Below, one piece after another: positions 55,456-64,000 of a DNA stretch of 64,000 nucleotides (positions are counted from its first letter, which is position 1; the number at the start of each line of letters is the position of its first letter). The stretch covers positions 15,500,501 through 15,564,500 of the forward strand of contig JBAIAC010000003.1 of assembly GCA_037349315.1 (NCBI GenBank), in the 5' to 3' direction. The notes under the pieces were generated by a model. That model was not told the DNA's origin. It saw only the letters and a list, made by a program, of their open reading frames with translations, and searched no databases. The stretch comes from Chelydra serpentina. Taxonomy: Eukaryota > Chordata > Testudines > Chelydridae. Made by a program: the position numbers and the translations under genes.

Positions 55456-56814
55456 ATGGACGATGTGATCAAGGCCCTAATACAAGCCACCGCGGCCCAG
55501 CAGGAGGCTACCCGGGTCCAAGCAACCGCCCAACAGGAGGTGACTAGGGTACAGCAAGAGACTAATCGTCTGTTGATGAGTCAGGCTGCTCAGGACCGAG
55601 CCCTGCTGCAGGAGCTGGTGAACCAGATGAAGGCCCTTATGGAGCGAAGCCAGAACTGCGATGGGACCCGGACTATATGGGCCAGCCACTGCCTACAGAA
55701 AATGACACAGAAGGATGATGTGGAGGCACACCTCCTGGCTTTTGAGAGAGCAGCCCTGCGGGAGGCCTGGCCCCGAGACCAGTGGTCTGGTATCCTTGCC
55801 CCGTTCCTGTGTGGGGAGGCCCAGAAGGTATACTACGATATGGCCGCAGAGACTGCAGCAGATTACCCCCAGCTGAAGGCAGAGATCCTGGCCAGATCCG
55901 GAGTAACTATGGCATTGCGAGCCCAGAGGTTCCATGAGTGGCAGTATACAGAGGACAAGACACCCAGATCGCAATTGTTTGACCTGATCCACCTGACCCG
56001 GAAATGGCTGCGCCCTGAAGCCCTCAGCTCTGAGAAGATGATGGAGCTCCTGGTACTGGACCGGTATATGAGGGGGCTACCACCAGGCCTCCGGGCTTGG
56101 GTTGGCCAGAATGACCCCTCCACCTATGATGAGTTGGTCTCCCTCGTGGAAAGACAGCTAGCAGCCCGTGAACTGTTCCAGACCCCAGAGGGTGAAACAC
56201 GGCAATCCAGGAAGCCAGCCCCAAACCCAAGGTCCCGGACCGCTGAGAACTACAGGAGAACTATAACTGGGCGGAAAGACATTGAGGAATGGCCGGAGTC
56301 CAAGAAGGGACCTGGGGGTTTGGGAAGAGAGGGCTGGGGGAGCCGACCAAACAGCCCCAGGCAAAGGGCGGCAACCGGGATAAGGGGTCGGTGTTACGAG
56401 TGTGGGGAATTGGGGCATATAGCAGCCCAATGCCCCAACAGGGAAGAGCCTATGCAGTGCAATCTGGGGGATCCTGGGGAACAATGTGGCCTAATTGGCC
56501 TGGTAGGGGTCGCAATGACCCCACATGGGTATACAAGGTCAGTAAAAATGAATGGTATTGTGACCACAGCATTAGTAGATTCCGGGAGTGCTGTCACGCT
56601 GGTCTCGGGGAAGTTGGTGGGGCAAGACCAACTAACCCGGGCCAAAACCACAGGGGTAACGTGCGTTCATGGCACCGTAAATTTCTACCCCACAATCCCA
56701 GTACGGATTGAGATCCAGGGGAACACTACCAGGGTAACTGCAGGGGTGGTCCCTAGGCTCCCCTACCCGGTCTTAATTGGTAGGGACTTCCCTGGGTTTG
56801 AGATATTCACTTGA
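55456..56814 (+). CDS. Gmr1-type gypsy gag-protease polyprotein (452 codons open)
   Basis: Gag forms the retrotransposon particle and the protease matures it. The N-terminal residues 14-62 are Gln/Glu-rich heptad-like sequence (QQEATRVQ), probably coiled coil. Residues about 85-240 are the capsid region; its second half (about 150-235, including LTRKWLRPE) resembles the vertebrate SCAN domain. A CCHC knuckle [14 protein letters not shown] lies at 313-326. A retropepsin-like active site VDSGS is at 374-378, with VLIGRDF near 439-445. The ATG at 55456 is the first in frame after the primer site. The stop at 56812-56814 lies at the edge of inserted LTR sequence (56815-56925), so the native C-terminus and the junction to pol are lost. 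No internal stop is present, unusual for a dead element. Confidence 0.88.
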   Translation: MDDVIKALIQATAAQQEATRVQATAQQEVTRVQQETNRLLMSQAAQDRALLQELVNQMKALMERSQNCDGTRTIWASHCLQKMTQKDDVEAHLLAFERAALREAWPRDQWSGILAPFLCGEAQKVYYDMAAETAADYPQLKAEILARSGVTMALRAQRFHEWQYTEDKTPRSQLFDLIHLTRKWLRPEALSSEKMMELLVLDRYMRGLPPGLRAWVGQNDPSTYDELVSLVERQLAARELFQTPEGETRQSRKPAPNPRSRTAENYRRTITGRKDIEEWPESKKGPGGLGREGWGSRPNSPRQRAATGIRGRCYECGELGHIAAQCPNREEPMQCNLGDPGEQCGLIGLVGVAMTPHGYTRSVKMNGIVTTALVDSGSAVTLVSGKLVGQDQLTRAKTTGVTCVHGTVNFYPTIPVRIEIQGNTTRVTAGVVPRLPYPVLIGRDFPGFEIFT

Positions 56815-56925
56815 TAATTCACTTGATACTTGATAATTCACTTTGTTCTGTCTGTTACTACTTGGAACCATTTAATCCTACTTTCTGTACTTATTGAAAT
56901 AACTTTTTATTTATTTACTCCCCCC
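56815..56925 (+). repeat. Fragment of a second LTR inside pol
   Basis: From about 56835 to 56922 the sequence is identical, as far as I can compare by eye, to 59692-59780 in the LTR at 59366-60173 (it includes gataattcactttgttctgt and ggaaccatttaatcctactt). The left edge contains a small duplication of cttgataattcact. It sits where the protease-integrase junction should be. Confidence 0.88.
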
Positions 56926-56926
56926 A

Positions 56927-57763
56927 GTAGAGCCAAGGGAGGGTAGCAAACCCCGGGCTGAAATGGAGGCACCTACAGATAGCCTCACCCCAATTTTTGC
57001 TGAATTTGCCCCAGAGCTATTCTCATCCCCCGGGAAACCCCAAAAGTCTAGGCGGGAAAGGAGGGCAGATAAAAGGCTAGGGACCAGGATTCTAGCAGAG
57101 AACCAGAAAGCCTCTCTTCTTGGTAAGTGAACCCATTCAGGAGGCCAGGAGACAATTCAGGCCAGTGAGGACTCAGAGGCAGTTCCTAGCCCAAGCCTTC
57201 TACCTAGCCTTCTACCATACCTAATGTTTGCAATATGGGAAGTCCCCCAGGCGTCCACCAGTTTCTCTCCCTTTGAGCTACTATACGGATGCCACCCACG
57301 CGGAATATTAGACATCTCCAAGGAGGACTGGGAAGAACAACCCAACCCAGGAAAGAATGTCATTGAGCACGTGACACAGATGAGAGAGCGAATAGCTCGA
57401 GTAACCCCTATAGTACGGGAACATTTGGAAAAAGCACAAGAGACCCAGCGCACATATTACAACCGCCAGGCGAAAGTACGGAAATTTCAGCCAGGAGAAC
57501 GGGTGATGGTGCTAGTGCCGACAGCAGAAAGCAAACTCCTAGCCAGCTGGCATGGGCCGTATGAGATAGTGGAAGCCATTGGGGAGGTGGACTATAAGGT
57601 TAGACAACCAGACCGCCGAAGGCCAGAGCAGATCTACCATGTAAACTTGCTGAAGCCCTGGCGTGACAGAGACACGTGCCTGGTCATTCGGAGAGCTCCA
57701 CCCCAGACGGACGACCGACAGGGGCAGGTGAGGATATCCCCTGAGTTAGCCCCAGAACAATGA
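56927..57763 (+). pseudogene. Gypsy integrase remnant: linker and C-terminal domain
   Basis: Integrase joins the cDNA to host DNA. Here 56927-57125 encodes a charged linker (PREGSKPRAEMEAP) ending at a TGA. From about 57206 the C-terminal part of integrase is open: FSPFELLYGCHPRG near 57250, a heptad-rich stretch, then KFQPGERVMVLVP, LASWHGPYEIV and VNLLKPWRD. The HHCC zinc finger and the catalytic D,D,E core are absent, so the element cannot integrate itself. The frame (2) differs from gag (1). A TGA at 57761-57763 separates it from the reverse transcriptase, which follows in the same register; this position before reverse transcriptase is the Gmr1 order. Confidence 0.88.
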
Positions 57764-57778
57764 ACAGAGGTCATTGAT

Positions 57779-59215
57779 ATGATCCAACGGAACCAAGATG
57801 TGTTCTGTACACAGCCGGGCCGTACGACACTGGTCCAACATCATATCGTCACCAGACCCGGAATAAGGGTGACGATAAGACCATACCGGATACCGGAAGC
57901 TAAAAGAGAGGAAATTAGGACAGAAGTGAAGAAGATGTTGGAACTTGGGGTTATTGAAGAATCCCACAGCCAGTGGTCCAGTCCTATCGTCTTAGTACCC
58001 AAGCCTGACGGCACCTGGAGGTTTTATAATGACTTCCGGAAGTTGAATGAAGTATCCCAGTTCGATGCCTATCCAGTACCACATGTCGACGAGCTAGTTG
58101 ATCAGTTAGGCAAGGCCCGATACCTAACCACTCTGGACCTGACTAAAGGATATTGGCAAATTCCCCTGGCCAAGAACGCCAAGGAGAAGACTGCTTTCTC
58201 TACACCTGATGGCCTGTTCCAATACACTGTCCTCCCTTTTGGACTCCATGGGGCCCCAGCAACATTCCAATGACTTATGGATAAACTGTTGCGACCCCAT
58301 GCCAGGTATGCCGCTGCCTATTTAGACGATATAGTCATCCATAGCCCTGACTGGGAAACGCACCTAGTAAAAGTAGAAGCGGTACTAGACACCCTGAGGA
58401 AGGCTGGCCTCACTGCCAACCCTCTCAAGTGCGTGATAGGACTAGCTGAAGCCAGATACCTTGGGTATGTAGTAGGGAGAGGTTTGGTAAAACCCCAATG
58501 GAACAAAGTGGAGGCAATACAAGATTGGCCTCGGCCAATCCGTAAAAAGCAGGTCAGAGCATTTCTCGGGTTAGTAGGGTACTATCGGAGATTCATCCCT
58601 CATTTTGCCACAAGAGCAGGGCCATTGACTGACCTGATAAAGGCTCGGGGCCCCAAGATAGTAAAGTGGTCTGATGCAGCAGAAGGGGCATTCACTGATT
58701 TAAGGACAGCCCTTTGCTGCCATCCAGTACTCATAGCCCCAGACTTCAAGAAAAAATTCATTCTACAAACTGATGCCTCGGAGGTAGGGCTAGGAGCCGT
58801 CCTTTCGCAGATGGTAGGGGAGGAGGAACACCCGATCCTGTACCTCAGCCGGAAGCTCCTCCCCAGGGAACAAAAGTACGCCGTCGTTGAAAAGGAATGT
58901 CTGGCGATAAAATGGGCCATGGAAACGCTCCGTTACTACCTACTGGGGCGGCGATTTACCCTGGTGACAGACCACGCCCCGCTCCAGTGGATGCACAGAA
59001 ACAAGGAGAAGAATGCAAGAGTGACTAGATGGTTCCTATCTCTGCAACCTTTTCATTTCCGAGTACAGCATAGGGCCGGAAGCCAACACGGCAACGCAGA
59101 TGGCTTGTCACGAAAGCATTGCCTCTCATCCCAAGTTGCCCAACCCCATGGTGTTGAGCAGGGGGGGAGGATATGTGATACAGCATGGCCAGAAGGCAGC
59201 AGGAGAGTGATCTAG
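57779..59215 (+). pseudogene. Gypsy reverse transcriptase-RNase H, one internal stop
   Basis: Reverse transcriptase motifs appear in order: ELGVIEESHSQWSSPIVLVP, LDLTKGYWQIPL, TAFSTPDGLFQYTVLPFGLH and, after a TGA at 58274-58276, the catalytic YLDDIVIHS near 58318. RNase H follows with all four acidic positions visible: QTDASEVGLG (near 58769), VEKECLAIKW, TDHAPLQWM and GNADGLSR (near 59092). The segments 57779-58273 and 58277-59215 share one register. RNase H ends just before the purine tract and the frame runs 42 bp into the 3' LTR. No integrase lies downstream. The protein would copy element RNA into DNA in the particle; as found it is interrupted. Confidence 0.92.
59158..59173 (+). promoter_or_regulatory. 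Polypurine tract
   Basis: The purine run agcagggggggaggat immediately precedes the 3' LTR start (TGTGATACAG at 59174). It would prime plus-strand synthesis. It lies directly after the RNase H coding end, so no further gene sits between pol and the LTR. Confidence 0.82.
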
Positions 59216-59365
59216 GATAAGGAGAAGCCTTATTCCCTGTAGATTAATTAAAAGCACCTGAAACCAATTAGAGCACCTGAAGCCAGTCACCTGATAAAAT
59301 CCCCCTGCTTCAGTCAGCCAGAAGAGGAGTTGGAGCAGAGTGAGGAGGAGTTGGAGCAGTTTGGA
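59174..59365 (+). repeat. 3' LTR of the gypsy element, first 192 bp only
   Basis: It is identical to 54736-54927 except for three transitions (within ggatgagg/ggataagg, tcaatcag/tcagtcag and gagttaga/gagttgga). Similarity ends sharply after cagtttgga, where the 5' LTR continues ggagctaaag and this one continues cttgcccatg. Confidence 0.92.
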
Positions 59366-60173
59366 CTTGCCCATGTGACCCCCAAACTCCATTTTGTAAC
59401 TGGATGCTACACAGGGAGAGGGAGGGGTGTCCACACAGAGGAGAAAGTCTATTTAAACCCCTGGGAGACCCCTCCATTTTGTCTTCAGCTGGCTAAAGAG
59501 ACAGCCTTTCCACCCCCCAAGGATATACCTGAAGGAAACTGGAACAAAGGATAATAACTATAGGGGGGTGAGTGATTGCTGGACCAGGCTAGGAGGACCA
59601 TAGCCTGTAAAAGGAAGTTTACTGGAACTGGTGAGGTTTTTATCTGTATTCAGTGTGATTAGACATAGACTTGCGAGTTTTATTTTATTTTACTTGATAA
59701 TTCACTTTGTTCTGTCTGTTACTACTTGGAACCATTTAATCCTACTTTCTGTACTTATTGAAATAACTTTTTATTTATTTATTAACCTGGAGTACGTGTT
59801 AGTACCTGGAGGGGGGCAAACAGCTGTGCATATCTCTCTATCTGCGATATAGAGGGTGAACAGTTTATGAGTTTACCCCGTATAAGCTTTATACAGGTAA
59901 AACGGATTTATTCAGGGTTTGAACCCCATTGGGAGTTGGGCACCTGGGTGTCAAAGGCAAGAATACTTCCTAAGCTGCTTCCAGGCAAGCCTACAGCTGT
60001 TAGGGGATGTGGCTCAGACCTGGGTCTGGGTTTCCAGCAGGCTAGCGGGTCTGGATCAAACCAGACAGGATTCTGGAGTCCCAAGCTGGAAAAGGCAGGA
60101 ACGCAGGGGCAGGAGCAGTCTTGGCACACCAGGTGGCAGCCCCAAGGGGGTTTCTGTGATACCAACCCGTCAC
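59366..60173 (+). repeat. Second LTR family, 3' portion fused to the gypsy LTR
   Basis: The text starts cttgcccatgtgaccccc and runs through ctccattttgtaactggatg, ccattttgtcttcagctggc, a TTTTA-rich stretch and ends acccgtcaca. It is a different LTR from 54736-55383, and its last 200 bp match the fragment at 21255-21475. Its own 5' end (about TG to cttgccc) is missing. The CA end abuts Harbinger sequence, and no 5-bp duplication links 54731-54735 (tgtat) with 60174-60178 (gtccc). Confidence 0.82.
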
Positions 60174-60175
60174 AG

Positions 60176-60738
60176 TCCCCTTCCTGTTTGCTTGGGAAAG
60201 TCGACCATTGGACTTGTGTTGACAGAAGTGTGCAGGGCCATTAATTGCATCCTGCTCTGAAAGACCGTGACTCTGGGCAACGTGCGTGACATTGTGGCTG
60301 GCTTTGCACAAACGGGTTTCTCTAACTGCGGAGGGGCGGTAGATGGGACGTATATTCCAATTCTGGCACCAGACCGCCTAGCCACCAAGTACGTTAATCG
60401 GAAGGGGTATTCCTCTACAGTACTCCAGGCGCTCGTGGATCACTGTGGGCGTTTCATTGACATTAACGCAGGCTGGCCCGGAAAGGTGCATGACACATAC
60501 ATCTTTCAGAACACAGGCCTGTTCAAGAAGCTGCAAGCCGGGACTTTCTTCCCAGACCAGAAGATCACCGTAGGGGAAGTCAAAATGCCCGTTGTGATCC
60601 TGGAAGACCCCACCTACCCCTTAATGTGTGGCTTATAAAGCCATACATGGGGCAACTTGACAGCAGCAAGGAGTGGTTCAACAACTGGCTGAGCAAGTGC
60701 AGAATGGCTGTTGAGTGTGCTTTTGGCCGTTTAAAGGA
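60176..60738 (+). pseudogene. HARBI1-like: Harbinger-type transposase, C-terminal (DDE) half
   Basis: PIF/Harbinger transposases cut and paste their element through a DDE nuclease. The plus frame encodes GKSTIGLVL, then CGGAVDGTYIPI (the first catalytic D near 60341), DHCGRFIDINAGWPGKVHD (second D region) and, after a frameshift near 60620, MAVECAFGRLK with the expected E near 60715. A TGA near 60258 also breaks the frame. The protein's N-terminal half is not upstream: the LTR at 60173 cuts it off. It is instead on the minus strand immediately to the right. Confidence 0.83.
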
Positions 60739-61334
60739 TATGATGTGATCCCACTACTCAGTGCTTGTTTCCCGAGCCCCAAAGCGACGTTCCACTGTGG
60801 TCAGCACCTCCGTGAAAGCCACAAGCAATCTCATGTCATAGCTACTATGCGTGGCAAGATCAATATCCAATTTCTCTTGCTTTTATAGTTTAAGAAATAA
60901 CTCCACAGCCACTTGTGATGTGTTAGTCAGAGCAAGCAGCATATTGGTCAACAGTGCGGGATCCATTCCTGTAGACTGAAGAGGCAGAGCGCACAGTACA
61001 CAAACTGTTGAAAGATGGCGCCAAATGCAGACGGAAGCACAGGGATTGCTGGGATGCGAAGCAATGCATCATGGGTCATTGGGACAGGACCCAGGATGCC
61101 CCGCGACCCCCTCTGCCTTCCCACAAGTCTTAGTGGAAGAAGAGGAAGAGGTGCTCTGTGGGATAGCTGCCCAGAGCGCACCACTCCGAATAGCACTGCC
61201 AGTGCCGCAAGTGTGAACACGCTATTGCGCAGGCAGCTGACAGTGTGAACACAACAGTGGTTTCCCTTCAGGGCTCTCTGAGCGGCGCTGTAACTGCCGG
61301 CGCTGTAACTCTGCCAGTGTAGACATACCCTGAG
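60738..61334 (-). pseudogene. Harbinger transposase N-terminal half and terminus, inverted
   Basis: On the minus strand an ATG at 60970-60972 opens MDPALLTNMLLALTNTSQVA and later RLLVAFTEVLTTVERRFGAR, which I recognise as the N-terminal part of the same turtle Harbinger transposase family as 60176-60738. Stops lie near 60891 and 60753. Upstream on that strand (60973-61334) is a 5' flank beginning ggtatgtctacactggcaga with ggcgctgtaac repeats, as in the termini of that family. The two halves are thus tail to tail at about 60738. Confidence 0.62.
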
Positions 61335-61599
61335 ATCGGACTGTGGCCTGGGACCTGCCCAGTGCTCTGAGCAGTTTAGCTGTTTGCGAGGAGGGTTTTC
61401 TGCTATTTAGGTGACAAGGAGTGACAGCATTCTCTGGGCTCCTTTACAGAACGGACACGGTCATACGTGGCTCTTCCCAGCTACTTACAGCAGCCAGTCA
61501 CTGCATTTATCGCAGAGCAACCCTGCACCCCACCCTTACTGAACATCTCGCTGCTTGGAGCTAGAGGCAGGCAGGGGTTAAAGTAAAAAAAAATTGAAA
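61335..61599. other. Unrecognised sequence
   Basis: Nothing recognised. Confidence 0.3.
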
Positions 61600-61801
61600 T
61601 AAATGGAGATATGCCAATCTCCTAGAACTGGAAGGACCTTGAAAGGTCATCGAGTCCAGTCCCCTGCCTTCACTAGCAGGACCAAGTACTGTCCCCTGAC
61701 AGATTTTTGCCCCAGATCCCTAAGTGGCCCCCTCAAGGATTAAACTCACAACCCTGGATTTAGCAGGCCAATGCTCAAACCGCTGAGCTATCCCTCCCCG
61801 C
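61600..61801 (-). mobile_element. tRNA-derived SINE
   Basis: The minus strand has the A box (tagctcagcgg) near 61778-61790 and a B-box-like gttgtgagtttaatcc near 61736-61751. The body matches the 6116 SINE, but the tail is different (ctagaactggaaggaccttg on the plus strand) and ends in catttattt, as in the copy at 38517. It is a second subfamily of the same SINE. Confidence 0.85.
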
Positions 61802-61829
61802 AAGTTGATTGAAACGGGCAGGGAAGCGC

Positions 61830-62085
61830 TCACCTGGCCAGCCAAAGCAGATGTGGGGGCCTCCCTTGTGCTCTGGCAGAGAAGGGTGCACGCTACATTG
61901 ATGACATCTTCATCATCTGGACCCAGGGGAAAGGAGCCCTTGAGGAATTCCACCAGGATTTCAACAATTTCCACCCCACCATCAACCTCGGCCTGGACCA
62001 GTCCACACAAGAGATCCACTTCCTGGACACCACAGTGCAAATAAGCGATGGTCACATAAACACCACCCTATACCTTACGCTGTCG
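61830..62085 (+). pseudogene. Penelope-like reverse transcriptase fragment
   Basis: In the frame starting at 61891 the translation reads RYIDDIFIIW, with the YxDD-type catalytic pair, then GALEEFHQDFN, TINLGLDQS and IHFLDTTVQISDGHINTTLY, the order of the palm and following block of Penelope-like reverse transcriptases. It is about 85 codons without a stop. The N-terminal domain and the GIY-YIG domain are missing. It begins next to the SINE at 61801. Confidence 0.78.
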
Positions 62086-63479
62086 TGCTCCATACTCCGG
62101 CCACTGGAGACACGCACCTCGCTAGGAGTCAGAACACATTTATTGCAGCTGGTGGCTGAAGCAACCACACCTGCTCAGCAGCTTTACAGGAGGCAATTTA
62201 TAGCTTTAATCTATGGCGATAAGAAGCAGCGTGAGTCAAATGCCAGCAGCTGCTAGGAATAGCTCTCATTTACCTAGATGACATCAACCAAAATAGCCCT
62301 AATTGTAGCATAGGCTGATCGACGGGACTCCGTGATCAAAATGAAAAAAAGAACTTGCTAAATGGGGCTGAAAGCTGCTGTCATCCCAAAAAAGAGCGAC
62401 ATGCCACCACTGCCACCCCTGGGCACCTTTCAGTGGCAGGGCTACAAATGCTGAGCAAACAATTATGCCCCACAACACCCTTGTGAAGTTTCGGTGGTTG
62501 AATGGGGCTCTCCCCGTTGTGCAGAGAGGTAAATTGAGCATGAAGAAGTTGGGCCCACACTTCTAAAAGCATCACTAACTTTGGGTGCCTGGCTTGAGCC
62601 GCTCTCTGAGCCGCTACGTGGGCACTCAGCACTGCTGAAACATCAGGCCCTACCTACTGAGTGGGGCACCCCGCAATTAAGGTACCCCAGATTAGTGGGC
62701 ACATAAAGCAAACTCTGTCCCCAGATTTCCCAGCAGGACAGTAGCAGTGCTACTTCCCAGCAGCTGCATGACACTAGATGGAATTACAGCTCATCAGCAG
62801 CAATGATGGATGTTTTTTTATGTTGTTTCCCCGCTGGGCTGATTAAATGTGTGTTGCTAAAATAAGAGCGTGTTAGACACCCCGAGAAAATACATCTTAG
62901 ACATGCAAATACTGTAGATGGCTGGGGGAATAGCTGGCGTAAAGGCTTCTCTGGCCATTGTATACACGCTCGAAGGCAGCATCTGCATCATTGTTTGAAA
63001 GCACATTATAGTCAAAGAAGGGCTTGCATGCATCAGGGAGATCTCGAACAGCTCCCTGCTTTCTGTGTGTCCCAGCTCCCAGCTATGGCACAGTCACCGG
63101 GGGGACGTAGCCCAGTGGTTAGCTGCTCACTGCAATGCCCGCTGGGCTTTGAAGGGCTAATTTAAATAACTAATGCTGCTTGATAAGATACACAATGTTC
63201 CCTTCGCCAGTTTGCACACTACCCCTCATCCCCACGGCAGACATGCTCCCCTTGGGCCCTCAGTCCCTGCAATGACGATAAGGGACCTACAAGAAGCTGC
63301 ACCTGTTTCATGTTACAGGAAAGAGCCATTTCATCTACCCACAGCAGAGATCATAGCCATTGATCTTGATGACCCTGGGTCCTGGTAACTCAACACAGCC
63401 AGTTAGCTGGGAAGGAGGCTTCTGTTTCTATTTGGATTGAATTTGGTATTTACAGGATTCAATAAAAGTCTCTGGCTGT
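62086..63479. other. Unrecognised sequence
   Basis: No gene or familiar repeat. The text gtagcccagtggttagctgc near 63107 looks like a SINE A-box head but lacks a B box. Confidence 0.35.
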
Positions 63480-63545
63480 AGTACCCAGCACAGTGGGGTC
63501 CAGCCCTGGCTGGGGACTGTGGGCCCTGCTGCAGTACAAACAACC
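63480..63545 (+). repeat. Ancient CR1/SINE-type tail
   Basis: The phrases acccagcacagtggggtcca, ggctggggactgtgggccct and gcagtacaaacaa parallel the tail at 24640-24770. Confidence 0.4.
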
Positions 63546-64000
63546 ACAAGTAATGAATCTAAGCAAACAGTTATGACGTGTGATTCCCCCCTGGGAGAAA
63601 CCACATACTTAATGCAGCAGCCAGCAAGTCTCCCGTTCCCTGGTTAACAAAGAAAGAATGTTCCTATCAGATGATGTTTCAAAAATCGGTTTCAGATGGA
63701 ATTTTCCCAGAGTGGCTGTGTCTGCCTCCTCTGACTGCACTCTGCCGGGAGCAGCATGGGACCCAAGCCTCAGGGGTTCTCCGCCGATTTACCATTCTGG
63801 GCTGCAGATGCAGCCTATAATGTGTTGTGTGGGCCACATCCAATACTACCTGAGGGTGTCACATGGGCTGGGGCTGTGTGCTGATTAGACCACACAGGCT
63901 GCGGCTTGAGAACCGCTGCATCAGACACACAGGGCCAGAGCCTCAGCTATATTTAGGCTCCTCGATTCCATTGATTTCAGGGGAAGTTAGGAGCCTAAAT
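63546..64000. other. Unrecognised sequence, old repeat at the edge
   Basis: At the right edge (63945-64000), tttcaggggaagttaggagc is part of the 34570 palindromic family and runs off the window. No gene recognised. Confidence 0.35.

Noticed and set aside
54736..60173. A complete, potentially active gypsy element
   Set aside because: The integrase core is missing, pol has stops, and the 3' LTR is chimeric.
63100..63160. Possible tRNA gene (gtagcccagtggttagctgc)
   Set aside because: Resembles only an A-box head; no B box, anticodon arm or acceptor pairing can be built.
1..64000. CRISPR arrays, bacterial operons or a defence island
   Set aside because: All recognised content is vertebrate transposon families; the tandem repeats are minisatellites without unique spacers.

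Overview
This window reads as repeat-dominated, intergenic or intronic nuclear DNA of a vertebrate, most likely a cryptodire turtle. The inference rests on the repeat set: CR1 LINEs ending in ATTCTATG octamers, a tRNA-derived SINE carrying a CR1-like tail (a combination known from cryptodires), a Gmr1-type Ty3/gypsy element, Penelope-like elements with a GIY-YIG domain, a Tx1-like LINE ORF1, Harbinger relics and many short hAT-type transposons with 8-bp target duplications. I found no host protein-coding gene, tRNA, rRNA or CRISPR array. Most open frames here are chance frames in GC-rich repeats.

Layout. 0-5 kb: the 5' part of a Tx1-like LINE (leader plus a broken ORF1 with a CCHC knuckle), split by two hAT elements and cut off by another dispersed repeat. 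6-15 kb: a SINE, a 714-bp hAT element, an LTR-like stretch, short MITEs and a 31-bp minisatellite in otherwise unrecognised sequence. 15-24 kb: a CR1 split by a 679-bp solo LTR, a 2.5-kb antisense CR1 with a largely open reverse transcriptase frame, MITEs, another CR1 piece, a Harbinger-like MITE with a smaller MITE inside it, and an 832-bp solo LTR. 24-44 kb: old SINE and CR1 tails, microsatellites, more hAT copies, two antisense CR1s (one holding a SINE), a Penelope fragment and a decayed CR1. 44-54 kb: a MITE-like repeat with an internal 31-bp minisatellite, another hAT copy, a CR1 and a Penelope 3' end.

The most informative part is 54.7-61.3 kb. A Gmr1-type gypsy element has a 5' LTR, a tRNA-Leu-type primer binding site, an open gag-protease frame with a SCAN-like capsid region, then integrase, then reverse transcriptase and RNase H, then a purine tract and a 3' LTR start. 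Integrase lies before reverse transcriptase, the Ty1/copia-like order known for Gmr1. The element is dead: the integrase core is missing, its place holds a roughly 90-bp piece of a second LTR family, and nonsense codons interrupt pol. The 3' LTR matches the 5' LTR for 192 bp and then switches to that second LTR family, which runs into a Harbinger transposase relic whose two halves lie in opposite orientation.

The sequence records serial insertion, nesting, recombination and CpG decay rather than a working gene set. Family names come from recognition without a database search. Target duplications, terminal repeats and motif positions were read directly from the sequence.
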